From: Callorhinus ursinus | Taxonomy: Eukaryota > Chordata > Mammalia > Carnivora > Otariidae | Length of the DNA stretch: 64,000 bases | Direction of reading: 5' to 3' | Assembly: GCF_003265705.1 (NCBI RefSeq) | Contig: NW_020313044.1 | Span: forward strand, 6,110,307 to 6,174,306 | Shown: piece after piece, positions 12,301 through 24,400 of the stretch | Layout: each line of letters starts with the position of its first letter | Numbering within the stretch: the stretch's first letter is position 1 | Program-made: the position numbers and the translations under genes | Notes under the pieces: model-generated | The model's input: the letters and a program-made list of their open reading frames with translations, nothing else | Told to the model about the DNA's origin: nothing | Databases searched by the model: none

Positions 12301-14877
12301 GAACAGAAAAGAAAATGGTGGTACTGTGGGAATGTACTCCTACTCCACTCACAGCCCTCTCCTGCCGCATCTGCCATGCTCTGAAATGCCTGTCGCTCAC
12401 CTCTGAGACCATTTTTAGTTTCATGCCACGAAGAAGACACACATTAATTATAGGTTGGAAAGGGACTGGAATGCTGTGGTGGCACATTCCATTTTAATAG
12501 AAACGAGGTGAGTGTAGGCATGCTGAGCGTTTACCCTTGTGCGTACTGCTACCGTTGATACTTTTTTTCTCCATGTTGTGCTTTTCTTTTATTTTTGCTG
12601 TTGCATTTAATTCACACCGTTATGAGACCTTAAAACCACAATGAGTGAACATGATGATAGCACACTGTATGAAAAGGAAGATATCTAATGAAGATATTTT
12701 TAAAATATGTAGCTTATATGGTAGAGCCTTAATTGCAATCCAGTTTGATGAAGCTAGGATCATACTGTTGATCCATGACTAGACCAGTCAGGTGACTTAT
12801 CTGGGAAGATAATTTGCTTTTGATACAAGAGATAACTCTTTCTGTCTTTGACTGACATCTTTTATTTTCCAATGTTCTATTTAATTTTGGGTATAGTTAT
12901 CTGTGATTTTACATTCTGTGTCAAAATCTCCAAAACCAAACAGGTTCAACTGAAATATTATGGAATTTTAAATTTGATCTCAACATTTGCCATCAGCACC
13001 GCAGCAATACTGCAACTTTTAATGTTATTTAATATGGCTTTGACAACTTCTGTTAGTGATGTGCTAATGAGATCTTATAGGCTCTAATCCATTATAGAGT
13101 ATGGAGTCAAGGCTTATATAAGCAGAGCTTCCTTGGCAACCAACACTTTTTTTTTTATCTAATATAAGAAGACTGGTCAATTTTCTACTCCACTGATATT
13201 TGCCATTACAATAATAAAGCAGGTTACATTTTCTTTGTCACAAGATGACTAACTCAGTTATTAGCTTTCTGTTTCAATTCCATCTTCTATTTAAATTAGC
13301 TGAAAATGCAGGTTCTCTATTTGTCTTCTACATGTGCAGGGTCAGATATAAAAGTCATTTATTCCATTTGGCTCCAACATGAATATCTAAGAGGAATTTT
13401 TATCTGGCCATGTTTTTCTCCTACTTTTACAGGCTCATTATTCAAATAAGATGATCAACTGTGATTACTGCATATAATGCTACTCGATTCAAAGAGAAAC
13501 TGTGGATGTATCTCAAAACTAATTTGAATGTGGGATCATATAGGTAGGAAAAAAGCTGAGAAAGCAAAATTAAATAGAACATTGGAAAATAAAAGAGAGA
13601 AAATTGTCATCTTTCTGTGTGGGAGTCTATCTCTTAAGAGCAGACTCTTCATTTTAGACCCAGAATTTTTTCATGCCAGTTCACTTTGTGGTAGATGGGA
13701 TAGTGGAGGACTTCAAAATGCCTATGCAGATAACATTTTGATTATATGGACTTGTATGGACTTTTCTCAGTTTTGGTCTTGTCTAGCAAAAAAAAAATAC
13801 ATCTAGCAAAAAGCCCTTAACAGGTGAACAACAAATGTCTCTGTAAATAAAGCATTAAGAGATATTTGGACAAGTGAAAGGTAGGAAATGAGCTAAGAGT
13901 TCCCAAAGACATTTCTATAAGTAGGTAGTTATATGCTGTGTGCATTATTTTTATTGGAAGTTCCTCTCTGAACCCAAATGGCCATCTACTCGAGTCTCTT
14001 GGTATGCATCCACTACCCTATTACTTGGCTTAACATTCCTGCCTTTGGAGTCACCAAAGGAGTAAGACATGGCTGGCCAAGAAGATTCATCCCACATACA
14101 GTGAATTATTCTAAACTGGTGATGATCCCTTTGTGGTAGAGAGAAGGGAACTCATACTATTCCTTGGCTCAGTGAAAAAGAGGGACATGATGGGAATCTC
14201 TGGGTTTGACAGTCAAGATGGTTTTTTTCTGACTGGTAATAAAATCCTTCTACCAGATTCACCCTTCATTCTTCTTTCAAAGCCAGATTATCTGCCTCTG
14301 CAGATCCCCAGCCTTAAACTGGAATTAGTCACTCTTCCATCCCTACTCACACAGCACATTGTTATGGCCTTCATTTCATATTTGTCACTGTCTTGCCTCA
14401 CTACCTACTTACCTGCCTACCCACCTATGTATGCCAAGAGCAGCTGCTCTTGGGGGACAAGGACAATCTTTTTCTGATCCCACATGCCCAATATGGATAG
14501 TACATGCTTCATAAATGATGACAAAGGAAACGGAGCAGTAGACTGATGAAAGGTCACCCAAGATGATTGTAGTGATTAAGGGACTGATGGTATTCAAGAG
14601 GAGGAGAATCTTGTATCAGTACAGAGTGACTCGGATCTCCAGCAATGGAATCAAGTGTATGGGATTCCGTAGACTAAGTGTCAATGGCACAAGCTCATTC
14701 TTGAGTTTTTGCCAGTTCAAGAGGAGATTAATGGCAACCTGAGTCATTCAGGGCTCTAAATGTCACTCTACCTCGTGCTCTGCCACCACAGAGGTGATGA
14801 CCCAGGGTGGTCAGTGACACTCAACCAAACTTGAGGAAACAAAATAAGAGAAAGCAGACATTAAAAAAGGTCAGTGT
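9326..14877. other. Long unique stretch with few repeats, no gene seen
   Basis: Only a small minus-strand MIR piece near 10740-10800, a poly-C run at 10511-10520 and a TG/G-rich run near 11216-11240 stand out. The segment 12500-13500 is AT-rich, repeat-free and rich in TAAT motifs. Open frames up to 126 codons (12117-12497) have overlapping antisense frames and no known domain. No exon is claimed. Confidence 0.45.
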
Positions 14878-15020
14878 TCTACAATTCACAGCTGTGTGAC
14901 TTGGCCAAGTTACTTAACATCTGTAAGCCTTAATTTCTTCTTCCCATGTAAAATGCAGACAATGTATCAACCCCATGGGCTGGAATTAAATGAGATTATT
15001 TAGGCAAAAATGCTTAATAT
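14878..15020 (+). repeat. MIR SINE
   Basis: 'CAGCTGTGTGACTTGGCCAA', 'GTTACTTAACATCTGTAAGC' and 'TGGAATTAAATGAGATTATT' are the MIR core and 3' part in the correct order, plus orientation. Confidence 0.75.
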
Positions 15021-16064
15021 AATTATTTAAAGATTTGATATAATTATTTAAATGACCAAATATATATTTCACAGATATATTTGGTTTTCATCCACAGTTT
15101 CCGAAAATGCTTCAGAGCCATAAAAATAAAATGGGTGCCTCATTATTAATACTCCTATAGATTAATCTCCTACGGATCTCTTCATCTGGCTGATGATTTA
15201 TGTTGTTTATTATATACCTTAATAAACTGGTGAACCTAAGTGTTTCCCTGAGTTCTGTCAACCACTGTAGCAAATTAATCAAGCCTAAGGAGTGAGTTGT
15301 TGCAACTTCTGATCTGTAGTGGGCCAATCAGATGCACAGGTCACAGCCCAGGGATTGTGACTGGCAAGTCACCTAGAGGGTGGAGAGGCAGTCTTATAGG
15401 ACTGTGCCCTTCACCTCTGGAATCTGATGCTATCTCTGGGTAGTGTCATAATGGACATGAATTCTGAGACACCCAGCTGATATCCGAGAATTGCTGGTGT
15501 TGTGTGTGGGGGAAACCCCTTCCATTATGTTGATATTGGGTCCAGGAACCCTAAATGACATGGTGTGCTCCAATAACATGAGCATAATTATAAAGATGAT
15601 TGATTGTATGCACTCTTTTCCCTTCTTTGCCATTTCTTTTCCATTCTTTACCACATATGAATGGAAGAACAGCATATGCTGGTGGAAAATGTGCCCTAAT
15701 TTACTAGTAACTATCTAATCCTTAAAAAGAAAAATGATTTGGACACCATGCAGAATGGCTAGAATGAAAACGGAGGTCATGTGACTTTTTTAGCTTTCCA
15801 AAGAGGACATGTTTACTGACCAGCTAGAGTGGTTGACTTAATTGTTCTAAATCATGAATCCTTTAATTCAATGATGCAGGAGTTAATAAAGGTGAGATAA
15901 ATGCCTTTGGATGTCCCTTTCAAAGTGTCCCCTGACTTTTATATCGCTCCCCACAACCCTCACCTAACCCTTAAATTTTAGGCATCTAGACAATGGCATA
16001 AACCAAAAACTCAAAGTTACTCTTTAGGACCCTTTCCAATCACTTTCACATGTGATTATTTTTG
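15021..16064. other. Unique sequence, no gene seen
   Basis: AT-rich DNA with no repeat I recognise. Confidence 0.45.
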
Positions 16065-16150
16065 AGTGTAGATAGAGCAGCCACCTCTGTTTACAATGAA
16101 GAAACTGAAGCCCAAAAGGTTAAGTAACATAACCATAGCAACCAAGCTAA
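16065..16150 (-). repeat. MIR SINE fragment
   Basis: 'TTACAATGAAGAAACTGAAG' and 'GGTTAAGTAACATAACCATA' are the MIR core read on the minus strand. A second, longer MIR lies about 130 bp downstream. Confidence 0.6.
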
Positions 16151-16284
16151 TCAATGGTCAAATTGGTACAAAGATAATTTCAGTTGCTCCAGAGATGGAT
16201 AAGACAGCAATTTTCCTCAGAGAGGTACAAGCCTAACTGTGCTCACTTATCTGGGTTGATTCCCACATAATGCTAGGGAGCATA

Positions 16285-16555
16285 AAGAAAAGAATAATAG
16301 CAGCTAACATGTATTGAATACTTAAGTCCCAAACGCAATGCTGAGCACTTCGGATGAATCCTCTCTGATCCTTACAACAAAGGTGTGGGGTAGGTACTAT
16401 TATTAATCCCACTTGCCAGATGAGGAAATAGACAAGATATTTAACAGTTTGTCCAAGGTCACCCAACTAACAAGTGGTAGCGGTTAAGATTTAAATTCAC
16501 GTTTTCTCAACTCCTGTGCCCATACTCTTAACCAATATTGACACTGCTTCTCTTA
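16285..16555 (-). repeat. MIR SINE, near full length
   Basis: All MIR blocks appear in minus-strand order: 'GCAGCTAACATGTATTGAAT', 'CAATGCTGAGCACTTCGGAT', 'GTAGGTACTATTATTAATCC', 'CCAAGGTCACCCAACTAACA', and finally 'CATACTCTTAACCAATATTG', the region derived from the tRNA-like head. Confidence 0.85.
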
Positions 16556-19500
16556 GTCATTTAACATTGACTAATTCTGTTTCATGACTACATTTTATAC
16601 TGACTGACACAGCTTCTTGGAGAAAGGACAGTGGGGTGGAGCTAGATGGGGGAGGTAAGGAGAGGAAGGGGGATGAGGAAGGAATGGCGCATCCAGTCGG
16701 TCATTTTACCGCTTCCATATTGATTCATCCCTACTGTGCTCCAGGCAGCACACTAGGTGCTGGCCACAGCTGTGAAGATTATTAACTTTCTGGCTCTCAT
16801 GAGGGTAAGGGCTTCAAGAATCTTGCACCCACTGCTTACAGCACACTGAATGGGTGTGACCACTTGAGAAGATGTGGGTACCAGGCTGTAACATCACCTA
16901 CGGCTTTCTCTAGATAAGCTGCTAGGAGAGGAGAACTCCCTCATTGCTGTCAAGCCCGAAGAGAAGGGTCATGAAAGTATGTAACTATTTCTCTTGCAGC
17001 CAATTTTGAGGCCCATGTTTTGACTTACGGTATGTATTCTGCACTGCCTATGCCCCTCAGTGTGAAGTGGATCATATTGCAACCCCGAAGTCACGTGTAA
17101 CCATAGCGAAGCAGTCGGCAGAACCCTGTGGTTGGCTGGGAAATGTTTCTAATAACAGACTGGCTGCATCCCTGCAGGGGCCTGAAAGCACGGCAGGGCA
17201 GAGTTAGCCGGTGGCCCTCCGTGTTTTCTGTCACGGAGGGTGGGGGTGGCCCTGACGTAGGGCCTGAGTAGGCCTCTCTTCCCCGTGGTTCTCATACACG
17301 TCCACACTGTCCTGGGAATCAGCTCTGCCTCTTCCTCTCCAGGCCAGGCTTGGCTTCTCTCAGAGTCACTGACTGGCGGTCATAAAATGTTTCAGTGTTT
17401 CAGGACACAGAAGGATGGAACAACTGCAGATTCCCCAGATGTGCTCAGTGATTGTGACTTACCGCATAATCTGGCCCCCATGGAACAAACTTCCAAGTGG
17501 TTCTCCTCAACATTTCTTTCCATCAAACTAAAATGACAGATTACCAAAAAAAAAAAAAAAGCTCTGAGTAAAGGATAAAAAGTTTCATAATAGGATTTGA
17601 AAGCCTGGGCAATCATGTCATTAAAAAAAAAAATTGGCTGCCATACAGCTAGGTCAAATGACACCAGGCACTTTGCCTGGTGAACTTCATATGAATCGGC
17701 GTTCAAGTCTGCCTGGGCCTGATTTTTGGAGTCCTGGTAAGGCAGGGAATCTGAGGTGGGTGTGCAAACTATAGCAAGGCTGAGGCATGCATGGTCAGCT
17801 GGAGGGAAGCTTGAGCCTGGGGAACTTTGAAGGTGGTCTTTCTGTGTGGAGTCCTGCCCACCACTCCTTCTCCCAAAGGGACAGGGAAACAGACATTAGG
17901 AAGGCACAGGCAATATGGCGAACAGATGTCCGCCTCACACAGCTGAAGTCACTTGGCTTTCCAGAGGCGTCAAGGCAGCAGAAGTTGTCTGGGGCACAGT
18001 GGGGAAAGGAAGCTCGTCAACCATGCGTTGCTACCCCTCCAGGATGAGGAGTAAAAAACAGTTCTGTGCCATCCACCAGCAGCAACCTCGGATGCAAGAT
18101 CCCGATGCAAGAGAACTTAATTTGGGAAGCCCTGTCTAGCAGGTAGCTCTCCGAGCCTTAGTCCCCTTCACCTGGCCTGTAACACGACTACTTAACCCTT
18201 GTTTACATTTACACATTCACACTCTGCCCTGACTCACGTCCTTTGTTTCCTTCACAAACTTTTAGCCTCCTAGCAACTACTGACATCCACTTTTCCCTGG
18301 GTTCACCTTTCCCCTGAATCGACCCCATCACCCGGTGAGACGGCCAAGGGTTTGTGCCTAGTCCTTGAGTCAGCTGAATATACAAATGCATGTACCTATG
18401 CCAGGGCATCTTTATCATACTTGTGGTCCACCTCCTCTTTGTTTACCCGCTTGTGTACACACGTAAGGTAACTCTGCATTCTCTCTTATGTTACATTCGT
18501 GAACAGTGTCCTATGTCACCACCTAGGGTGAGCCAAGAAAATTACTTATAGTGAATCAGGAACACCTTTGTTCATGCCACAAAAAACCAGTGCGTCTTTT
18601 TAAAAAATGCTGTACGATTTACAAAACTTCGTATGTGAAAATTCAGATTCAAGTAGGAAAATTAAACTTACACACACAGCTTTTCAAGAACTTGCTAAGG
18701 TGAAGAAAGTGGTTCTCTAAGTTGAGACCACCTCCTCAGAGATGTTTTGGAAAAGGGTGGGGGGCATTTTTGCTAGTTCCAATGATGGAGGTAATGTGAC
18801 TGATATTTTCTGAGTGGGGCCCAGGGAAGCTAAATCAGATAGTCTCATACAACAGAGAACTGTCCTGGCAGACATCCTGCAACCTAAAACCAACTCCTTT
18901 AAACATAATCACGAAATGTTTTTAACAGTTTTAATGCAGTCTCAATTTTCTAGGAATGCAACTACGGTAAAAAAAAATATCAAAGGAGATTGTGTTTTGA
19001 TTTGTTTGGAACTTTGCCAAGAGGTTTTCAACATTTGGAGGTACAAAAAAAAATCACATCACAGACAGCAGTGAGCAAGTGGTTTTAGCATCACGCATAT
19101 ACACACCTGCACTGGGCTATATGGAGGCTGTTGTGTTCATGGTAATTCACTGTTAGTAATAGCATTATCCATGGTAATATTTTGTGTCTTTTTAAAAATG
19201 TCTTCTAGTGTTGCCATGCCTGTGATTTTTACTGATGAAATGTTATTATAAATGATCTTTCTTTTGCATTATATATAGAACATTATATTGATCTTATCAA
19301 TTTTATTTGAGTTATATAAACTATGAATTTCTATACAAGACGGTAAAGAAGTGTTTTTTGTTTTTTGTTTTTTTATAAAAGTAGACTTTACATTTGATGG
19401 AGACAAGAACCACTGGCATAAAGCCACATGTGTCCGATATTTGGACTGAGGCATTTTTCATTGGCACAAACAGAAGAGATCTCCTGCCGTACTAGATAAG

Positions 19501-19964
19501 AACAATGGGGCAAAGATTTTCAACATAAGTTACATGATAAAAAGTCTGAGAAAGGACTTTTATTTAATTGTATTTTAACTTAGCCAGCCACCTATCAAAC
19601 AATCCTTCCTATGTCTAGGTCATTTTCATTCTAACATTTGAGAAGCTTCCTGGTTACATCACTTTGCAAGATTTCTTGGGTATTAAAAATTCAGAGACTT
19701 GACCATCTAGAAGCATAGACTGCCCTCTCTTGGAGGGTGATCTGCTTTAAGATGGGAGTATTTAACACAGTTAGCATTTATAACCTTGAATTCCGTCCAC
19801 CAAATGAGGTTTCTTTTAATTGAAATTCTGAAATGCCCCTAAACCTTTCTTATTCTAAGGTGGTTATATTGCAATGCTGGGCTTCTCAAAATCATTTTAG
19901 GTGGCGGATGGCCAAGAAGGAGTGTGTATTGTCAAAGAGGAGATGAGCAAATGGACTTAGAAGA
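16556..19964. other. Unique sequence, no gene seen
   Basis: Contains a purine-rich tract near 16622-16683 with several G runs, a GC-richer patch at about 17040-17280 with a small perfect hairpin, and A-rich runs near 17546 and 17623. No exon or repeat family is recognised; the frames at 17285-18139 have no known domain. Confidence 0.45.
17215..17240 (+). other. Perfect 9-bp inverted repeat
   Basis: Arms CCCTCCGTG and CACGGAGGG enclose an 8-nt loop in a locally GC-rich patch. It could form a small hairpin; no function is implied by sequence alone. Confidence 0.6.
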
Positions 19965-20185
19965 CTGGGGGGAGGATGGCCTTTAGTGTCAGGCAGACCT
20001 GGTCGGCTTTATGGCTCTCCTACTTCCTGCCAGACTTCAAAACAGTGAGTGTCCTCCTCTGTATAATGGGTACAATACCATCTACCTCACTGAGTTGATC
20101 TGAGGATTAAATGAGATCACGAATATAAAGCCTCCAGGAGAAGGCCCAGCTTATGAAAGGGACTAAAGAAAATACATGAATCACC
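19965..20185 (+). repeat. MIR SINE
   Basis: 'CCTCCTCTGTATAATGGGTA' and 'TGAGGATTAAATGAGATCAC' are the MIR core and 3' half, preceded by a head-like 'GTGTCAGGCAGACCTGG'. Plus orientation. Confidence 0.7.
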
Positions 20186-21136
20186 ATCCTCCCTTTTTCT
20201 TTGGGAACTTTTCGATGAATCCCAGGACCTGAGCCTTGAAAACGATCTCGTCAGCTAGACAAATGCTCCAGTAGACTCTAGAAGGCTTTCTCATAGATGG
20301 TGAATAAAAAACTTCAAGCCCATATTGTCCCTTTGATTTTCCTCTCTTGATCAGGGGTGACTCATTCTATTTCAGTCACCTAGATATTTTAAGAGTCACA
20401 GCAAAATACGAAAACATTTGAAGTTTTATCTATTGAAAATTATAATCAACTCATCCCCTCCAGAACTATCTCCTTCCCCTTGCCCAATAAATTCACAGTG
20501 AGTCATAAAAGCAGAATTGGTGGCCAGCTCAGATATCTCTTGTCATAGATTATTTTTTAAGAATTCGATTTATATTTAGCTTATTAAGTTTTTAAATTTC
20601 TATAAAGAATATCCCCCAAATCCCCTATTTACTTGACTTCAAATCTCAAAAAGAAATTTATTCTTTGCTACAAGTAAAAGATCATTAGTGGTAAAATTGT
20701 TTTAAGATTCCTCAAAGGTTCTCCTGAGGAGATGGGTACTGAATGATATTGAGTATATGGGCAAAAAAGGCTTTTCATTCTAAGGGTCCTGACGGAGATG
20801 GTCATACCATACATACCATACCATATGGTCATACCATACATTTCTGAAAAGGACCCTATGCTCAGCTTGCTTCCACTTTCCCTAAAAGTTGTGATTTTTG
20901 CCTTGAGAAAATAACAATTTAGTACCAACCACTTGTGTTAGTGGTCAATAACATAATATCCCCCACATAAATATGTGACCCATACAAATGTGCTCTATTT
21001 CTGATTTTGTCCTTCCTATAATCTATCTATTCTCTCCCTGAAACTAGGCCTTCCTCAGCATGGTCACCAAGAGACGAGACTCCTCTATGCCATTTCAGAT
21101 AGGCAGCTGAGGTGCACAGACAGCATTTTGGGTGAG
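20186..21136. other. Unique AT-rich sequence, no gene seen
   Basis: No repeat family recognised. A perfect 17-bp direct repeat, ATGGTCATACCATACAT, occurs at 20798-20814 and 20825-20841, making a small minisatellite-like patch. Confidence 0.45.
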
Positions 21137-21182
21137 ATTCTTTGAACTACTGTTTTGGGGGAGAAACGGTAGTTCAAAGAAT
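21137..21182 (+). other. Perfect 14-bp inverted repeat
   Basis: ATTCTTTGAACTAC at 21137-21150 is mirrored exactly by GTAGTTCAAAGAAT at 21169-21182, with an 18-nt G/T-rich spacer. It sits just upstream of the minus-strand L1 ORF2 remnant. Such perfect pairing over 14 bp with a short loop is uncommon by chance. Confidence 0.8.
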
Positions 21183-21254
21183 TTGGGGGGGAATACTACA
21201 TAGTATTCTCCCTTTCTAAAATGAGGATCCCGCTTTGCCTTTATCATAAGCCAG

Positions 21255-22205
21255 TGAAATCTTGTCTTTTTCTGATTTATTTCACTTAGCATAATGCACT
21301 AAAGGTCCATGCATATTGTCACAGATGGCAGGATTTCCTCCTTTTTATGGCTAAATAATATTCCATGATATATCTCTATATACATACATCTCACATTTTC
21401 TTTACCCATTCATCCATTGACCTTTCACTGTTTCTGTGCCTTGGCTGTTGTAAATAATGCTTCCTTGAACACAGGGGTACAGATCCCTTTTTGAGATAGT
21501 GACTTCATTTCCTTCAGAGAAATACCCAGAAGTGGAACTACTGGATCACATGCTATTTCTGTTTTTGTTTTTTTGAGGAAAAGCCATGCTGTTTTTCACA
21601 GTGGCTGCACCGATTTATACTCCCACTAACAGGGCACAAGCATTCCCTTTGGTTCACACCCTCACCAGCACTTGTAATTGCTTATCTTTTTAAAACTGAC
21701 CAGTCTAACAGGTATGAGGTGGTAGCTCACTGTGGTCTTGATTCACATCTCCTTGATGATTAATGATGTTGAACATTTTTTTATGTACCTGGTCATCTAT
21801 ACATCTTTTTTGGAAAAATGTCTACTCAGATTCTCTGCCCATTTTTTTAAGTTAGGCATTTCATTTTTAAAAAGATTTTATTTTAAAATAATCTCTACAC
21901 CCAATGTGGGGCCCGAACAAACAACCCTGAGATCGAGAGCTGCGTGCTCCACTGACTGAGTCAGCCAGGCGCCCTCCTCTGCCTCTTTTCTTAACCGGAG
22001 ATTTTTTTTCTGTTGCGTTGTAAGAGTTCTTGATGTATTCTGCATATTAACCCCTTATCATATACATGATTTGCAAATATTTTCTTCCATTCCGTAGGTC
22101 ATGTCTTCATTTTGTTGATGGTTTCCTTTAATCGGCAAGACCTTTTTAGTTTAATGTGGATTCGCTTGTTTATTTTTGCTTCTGTTGCCTTTGCTTTTGG
22201 TGTCT
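21255..22205 (-). mobile_element. Old L1 LINE, ORF2 3' portion (antisense), 5'-truncated
   Basis: Read on the minus strand this is the C-terminal part of L1 ORF2. It contains the antisense of the 'ggaatattatgcagcc' region ('GGCTAAATAATATTCCATGA' near 21350), of the 'ctggtgcagccactctgg' region ('CAGTGGCTGCACCGATTTAT' near 21600), and of 'aaatgggcagaagac' ('TCTCTGCCCATTTTTTTAAG' near 21833). It is far more diverged than the young L1 at 35.4 kb and has no open frame, so it is a dead, older insertion. A Can-SINE is inserted at about 21872-21974. It ends abruptly after 'TTTGCTTTTGGTGTC' near 22205. Confidence 0.85.
21872..21974 (-). mobile_element. Short-form Can-SINE inserted in L1
   Basis: Minus orientation, starting with the antisense tail 'AAAGATTTTATTTTAAAATA' and ending with the antisense head 'GACTGAGTCAGCCAGGCGCC'. 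The body 'CTACACCCAATGTGGGGCCC' identifies the short carnivoran tRNA-derived SINE type. Similar L1 sequence on both sides (CTCTGCCC then T-rich and TTAA, near 21833 and 21978) may be a diverged target-site duplication. Confidence 0.85.
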
Positions 22206-24400
22206 ATAACGTAAAATATTAAAGATGAAGGAAGGAAGCTGATGTCCTCTAGTCATGCCTTGAGTTACACTTTACTTGTTAATGAAGACTACTACTAATA
22301 GTAATTATAATAGTTTAACTCAAGAAATGGCTAGAGGACATCGATCAAGAATGGCATTAAGTTCTCATGTTATCCTCATATAAATATCTCGGATTTACTG
22401 GCTTTTTAGCTATATTTCTTTGTATTATTATTATTTGTGGCTGCCCTGGGGATTATAATATACATCCATAACTATTTGCTGTCTATGTACAGATAGTATT
22501 TTACCATTTCAGGTAAAGTGTGGAAATGTATCCATACTGGGCCATATCCACTCTCCCTTCCTTTGTGCTAAAGTAGTTGGTTGTATTACATCTCCATACC
22601 TTACAAACCCCACCAATCAATATTACAAATTTTGCTTTAAATTGTTCTATGGCTTGTAAATAAATTAAGAGGAAAAATATCAAAAATTATAAAAGTATTT
22701 TGCATTTATCCAGATATTTACCCTTTTCAATGCTTTTCATTCTTTTCTTAGGATTTGAATTTCCATTTGTATTATTTTCCCTTCATCCTGGAGCACTTTC
22801 TTTAGATGATCTTCAAGATCAGGTCTGCTGGTGACTATTTTAGTTTTGTTTTATGTGAAAATGTCATCAGCCTTCAGTTTGTAGGATATATTTGCTGGGT
22901 GATTAATTATGATTTGGCCATTTCTATTCTCTCTTAGCACTTTAGAGGTGTCACTCTACCCTCTTCTGGCCTCCATAATTCTGCTGAGAGACAAATCAGT
23001 AATCAGATCACTGTTTCCCTGGATAATATGGGCTGTTTTTCTCTTACTACTTTCAAGGTTTGCTTTTTATCCTGGGATTTCAACAGTTTGACTATGATGA
23101 GCCTTAGTGAGGGCTTCTTTAGGTTTATTCTGCTTGGTTTTCATTGATTATCATGTATCTTTATATCTGTGTTTAATTAAATTTAGTAATTTATTGGTCA
23201 TTAATTCTTCAAATATTTTCACTTCTCCATTCTCTCTCCCTTCGCCTTACACAATTCCATTTACACATTCCACATATATTGGACTATGTGATATTATCTA
23301 ACAGGTCTCTGAGACTTCATTCTTTTACTTCTTTTTTCTCCTGTTATTCACTTCGGATAATTTTTGTTGATCTATCTTCAAGTTCATTTGTTATTTTCTT
23401 CCACATCTCCATCCAACTCTTAAGTGAGCAGCTAATTTTTTTAAATTTCAGATACTACATTTTTTTGGATCTAGAATTTCCATTTCATTCTTTTTTATTG
23501 TTCCTATTTCTCTGAGGAGACCTCATGCCTTTTCCTTCACCATGAGGTGCACCATTTAGGATAAGCTGTAAGAACCACATTAAAATTCTAGCCTTTTAGT
23601 TCCATCATCTGGTTTATTCTGGGGTCAGACTCCATTGACTTTCTCTTCTCTTGAGAACATGCTCCACTTTCTTGATTCTTTGCATGTGGAGTAATTTTGG
23701 ATTGTATCTTTAACACTGTGAATATTTAGTTGTATAGGTTCTGGATGCTTGTTACTTCCCTCTGGTATTTCTTTCATTTTAGCTGGCAATTGTCTTATGA
23801 ACTTAAACTTCATGCTGTTTCTTGGATGGCAGCTGCAGTCTCATTTGGTCTCTTGTCTTCAGCTGACTTGCTTTGAGTCTCTACCCTGCATGCCTAGTTT
23901 TTTTTTCTTTTTTTTTTAAGCTTTCATTTAATTATTTGAGAGAGAGACAGAGCTCACGAGTGGGGGTGGGGAGGAGCAGAGGGAGAGGGAGAAGCAGGGA
24001 TCCCAATGTGGGGGTTCAATGCCAGGACCCCAGATCATGACCTGCACTGAAGTTACTTGCTTAACTGACTGAGCCACCCAGGCACCCCAAACCCTGCATG
24101 CATAGTTTAACAGTCAGCCAGAGATAGGATAAACAGAATTTGGAAGTTCTCTAGATATCTCCTTGTGATGATTCCCCCATTCTTTTTGGTGTGTTCTGGT
24201 TTCCCCGGCCAGAAAGACTCCATCTTTTTTCATAGGCACCCCTGCTGCCTTGCACCACTGCCCTTAGCCTACCTACCTACCATGAGCATGGGAACTTCAT
24301 TTATACAGCTCCTCTCTTATCCACTCCCAAGTGTGTACTCACTACTAGAGTGCATCTTCTGTTCATTCCCCAATATCTCCAGCTTTTTGGATTATGTGAA
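22206..24400 (-). mobile_element. Ancient LINE-like block, probably old L1 (antisense)
   Basis: Stretches such as 'GGCTGCCCTGGGGATTATAA' (near 22440), 'CTGCTGAGAGACAAATCAGT' (near 22981), 'ATCTAACAGGTCTCTGAGAC' (near 23296) and 'TCTAGAATTTCCATTTCATT' (near 23470) resemble old L1M-type sequence in mammalian genomes, read in antisense. No frame survives. The first 200 bp (22206-22420) may be unique DNA between two repeats. The family assignment is from memory and could be wrong; a Can-SINE interrupts the block at 23898-24090. Confidence 0.45.
23898..24090 (-). mobile_element. Can-SINE with target-site duplication
   Basis: Begins with T-rich tail DNA and 'AGCTTTCATTTAATTATTTG', contains 'GAGGGAGAGGGAGAAGCAGG' and ends with the antisense head 'GAGCCACCCAGGCACCCC'. 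The flanks ACCCTGCATGCCTAG (23883-23897) and ACCCTGCATGCATAG (24091-24105) form a 15-bp duplication with one mismatch. Confidence 0.93.

Noticed and set aside
12117..12497. 126-codon plus frame as an exon
   Set aside because: Two minus-strand frames are open over the same DNA and nothing in the translation resembles a known protein.
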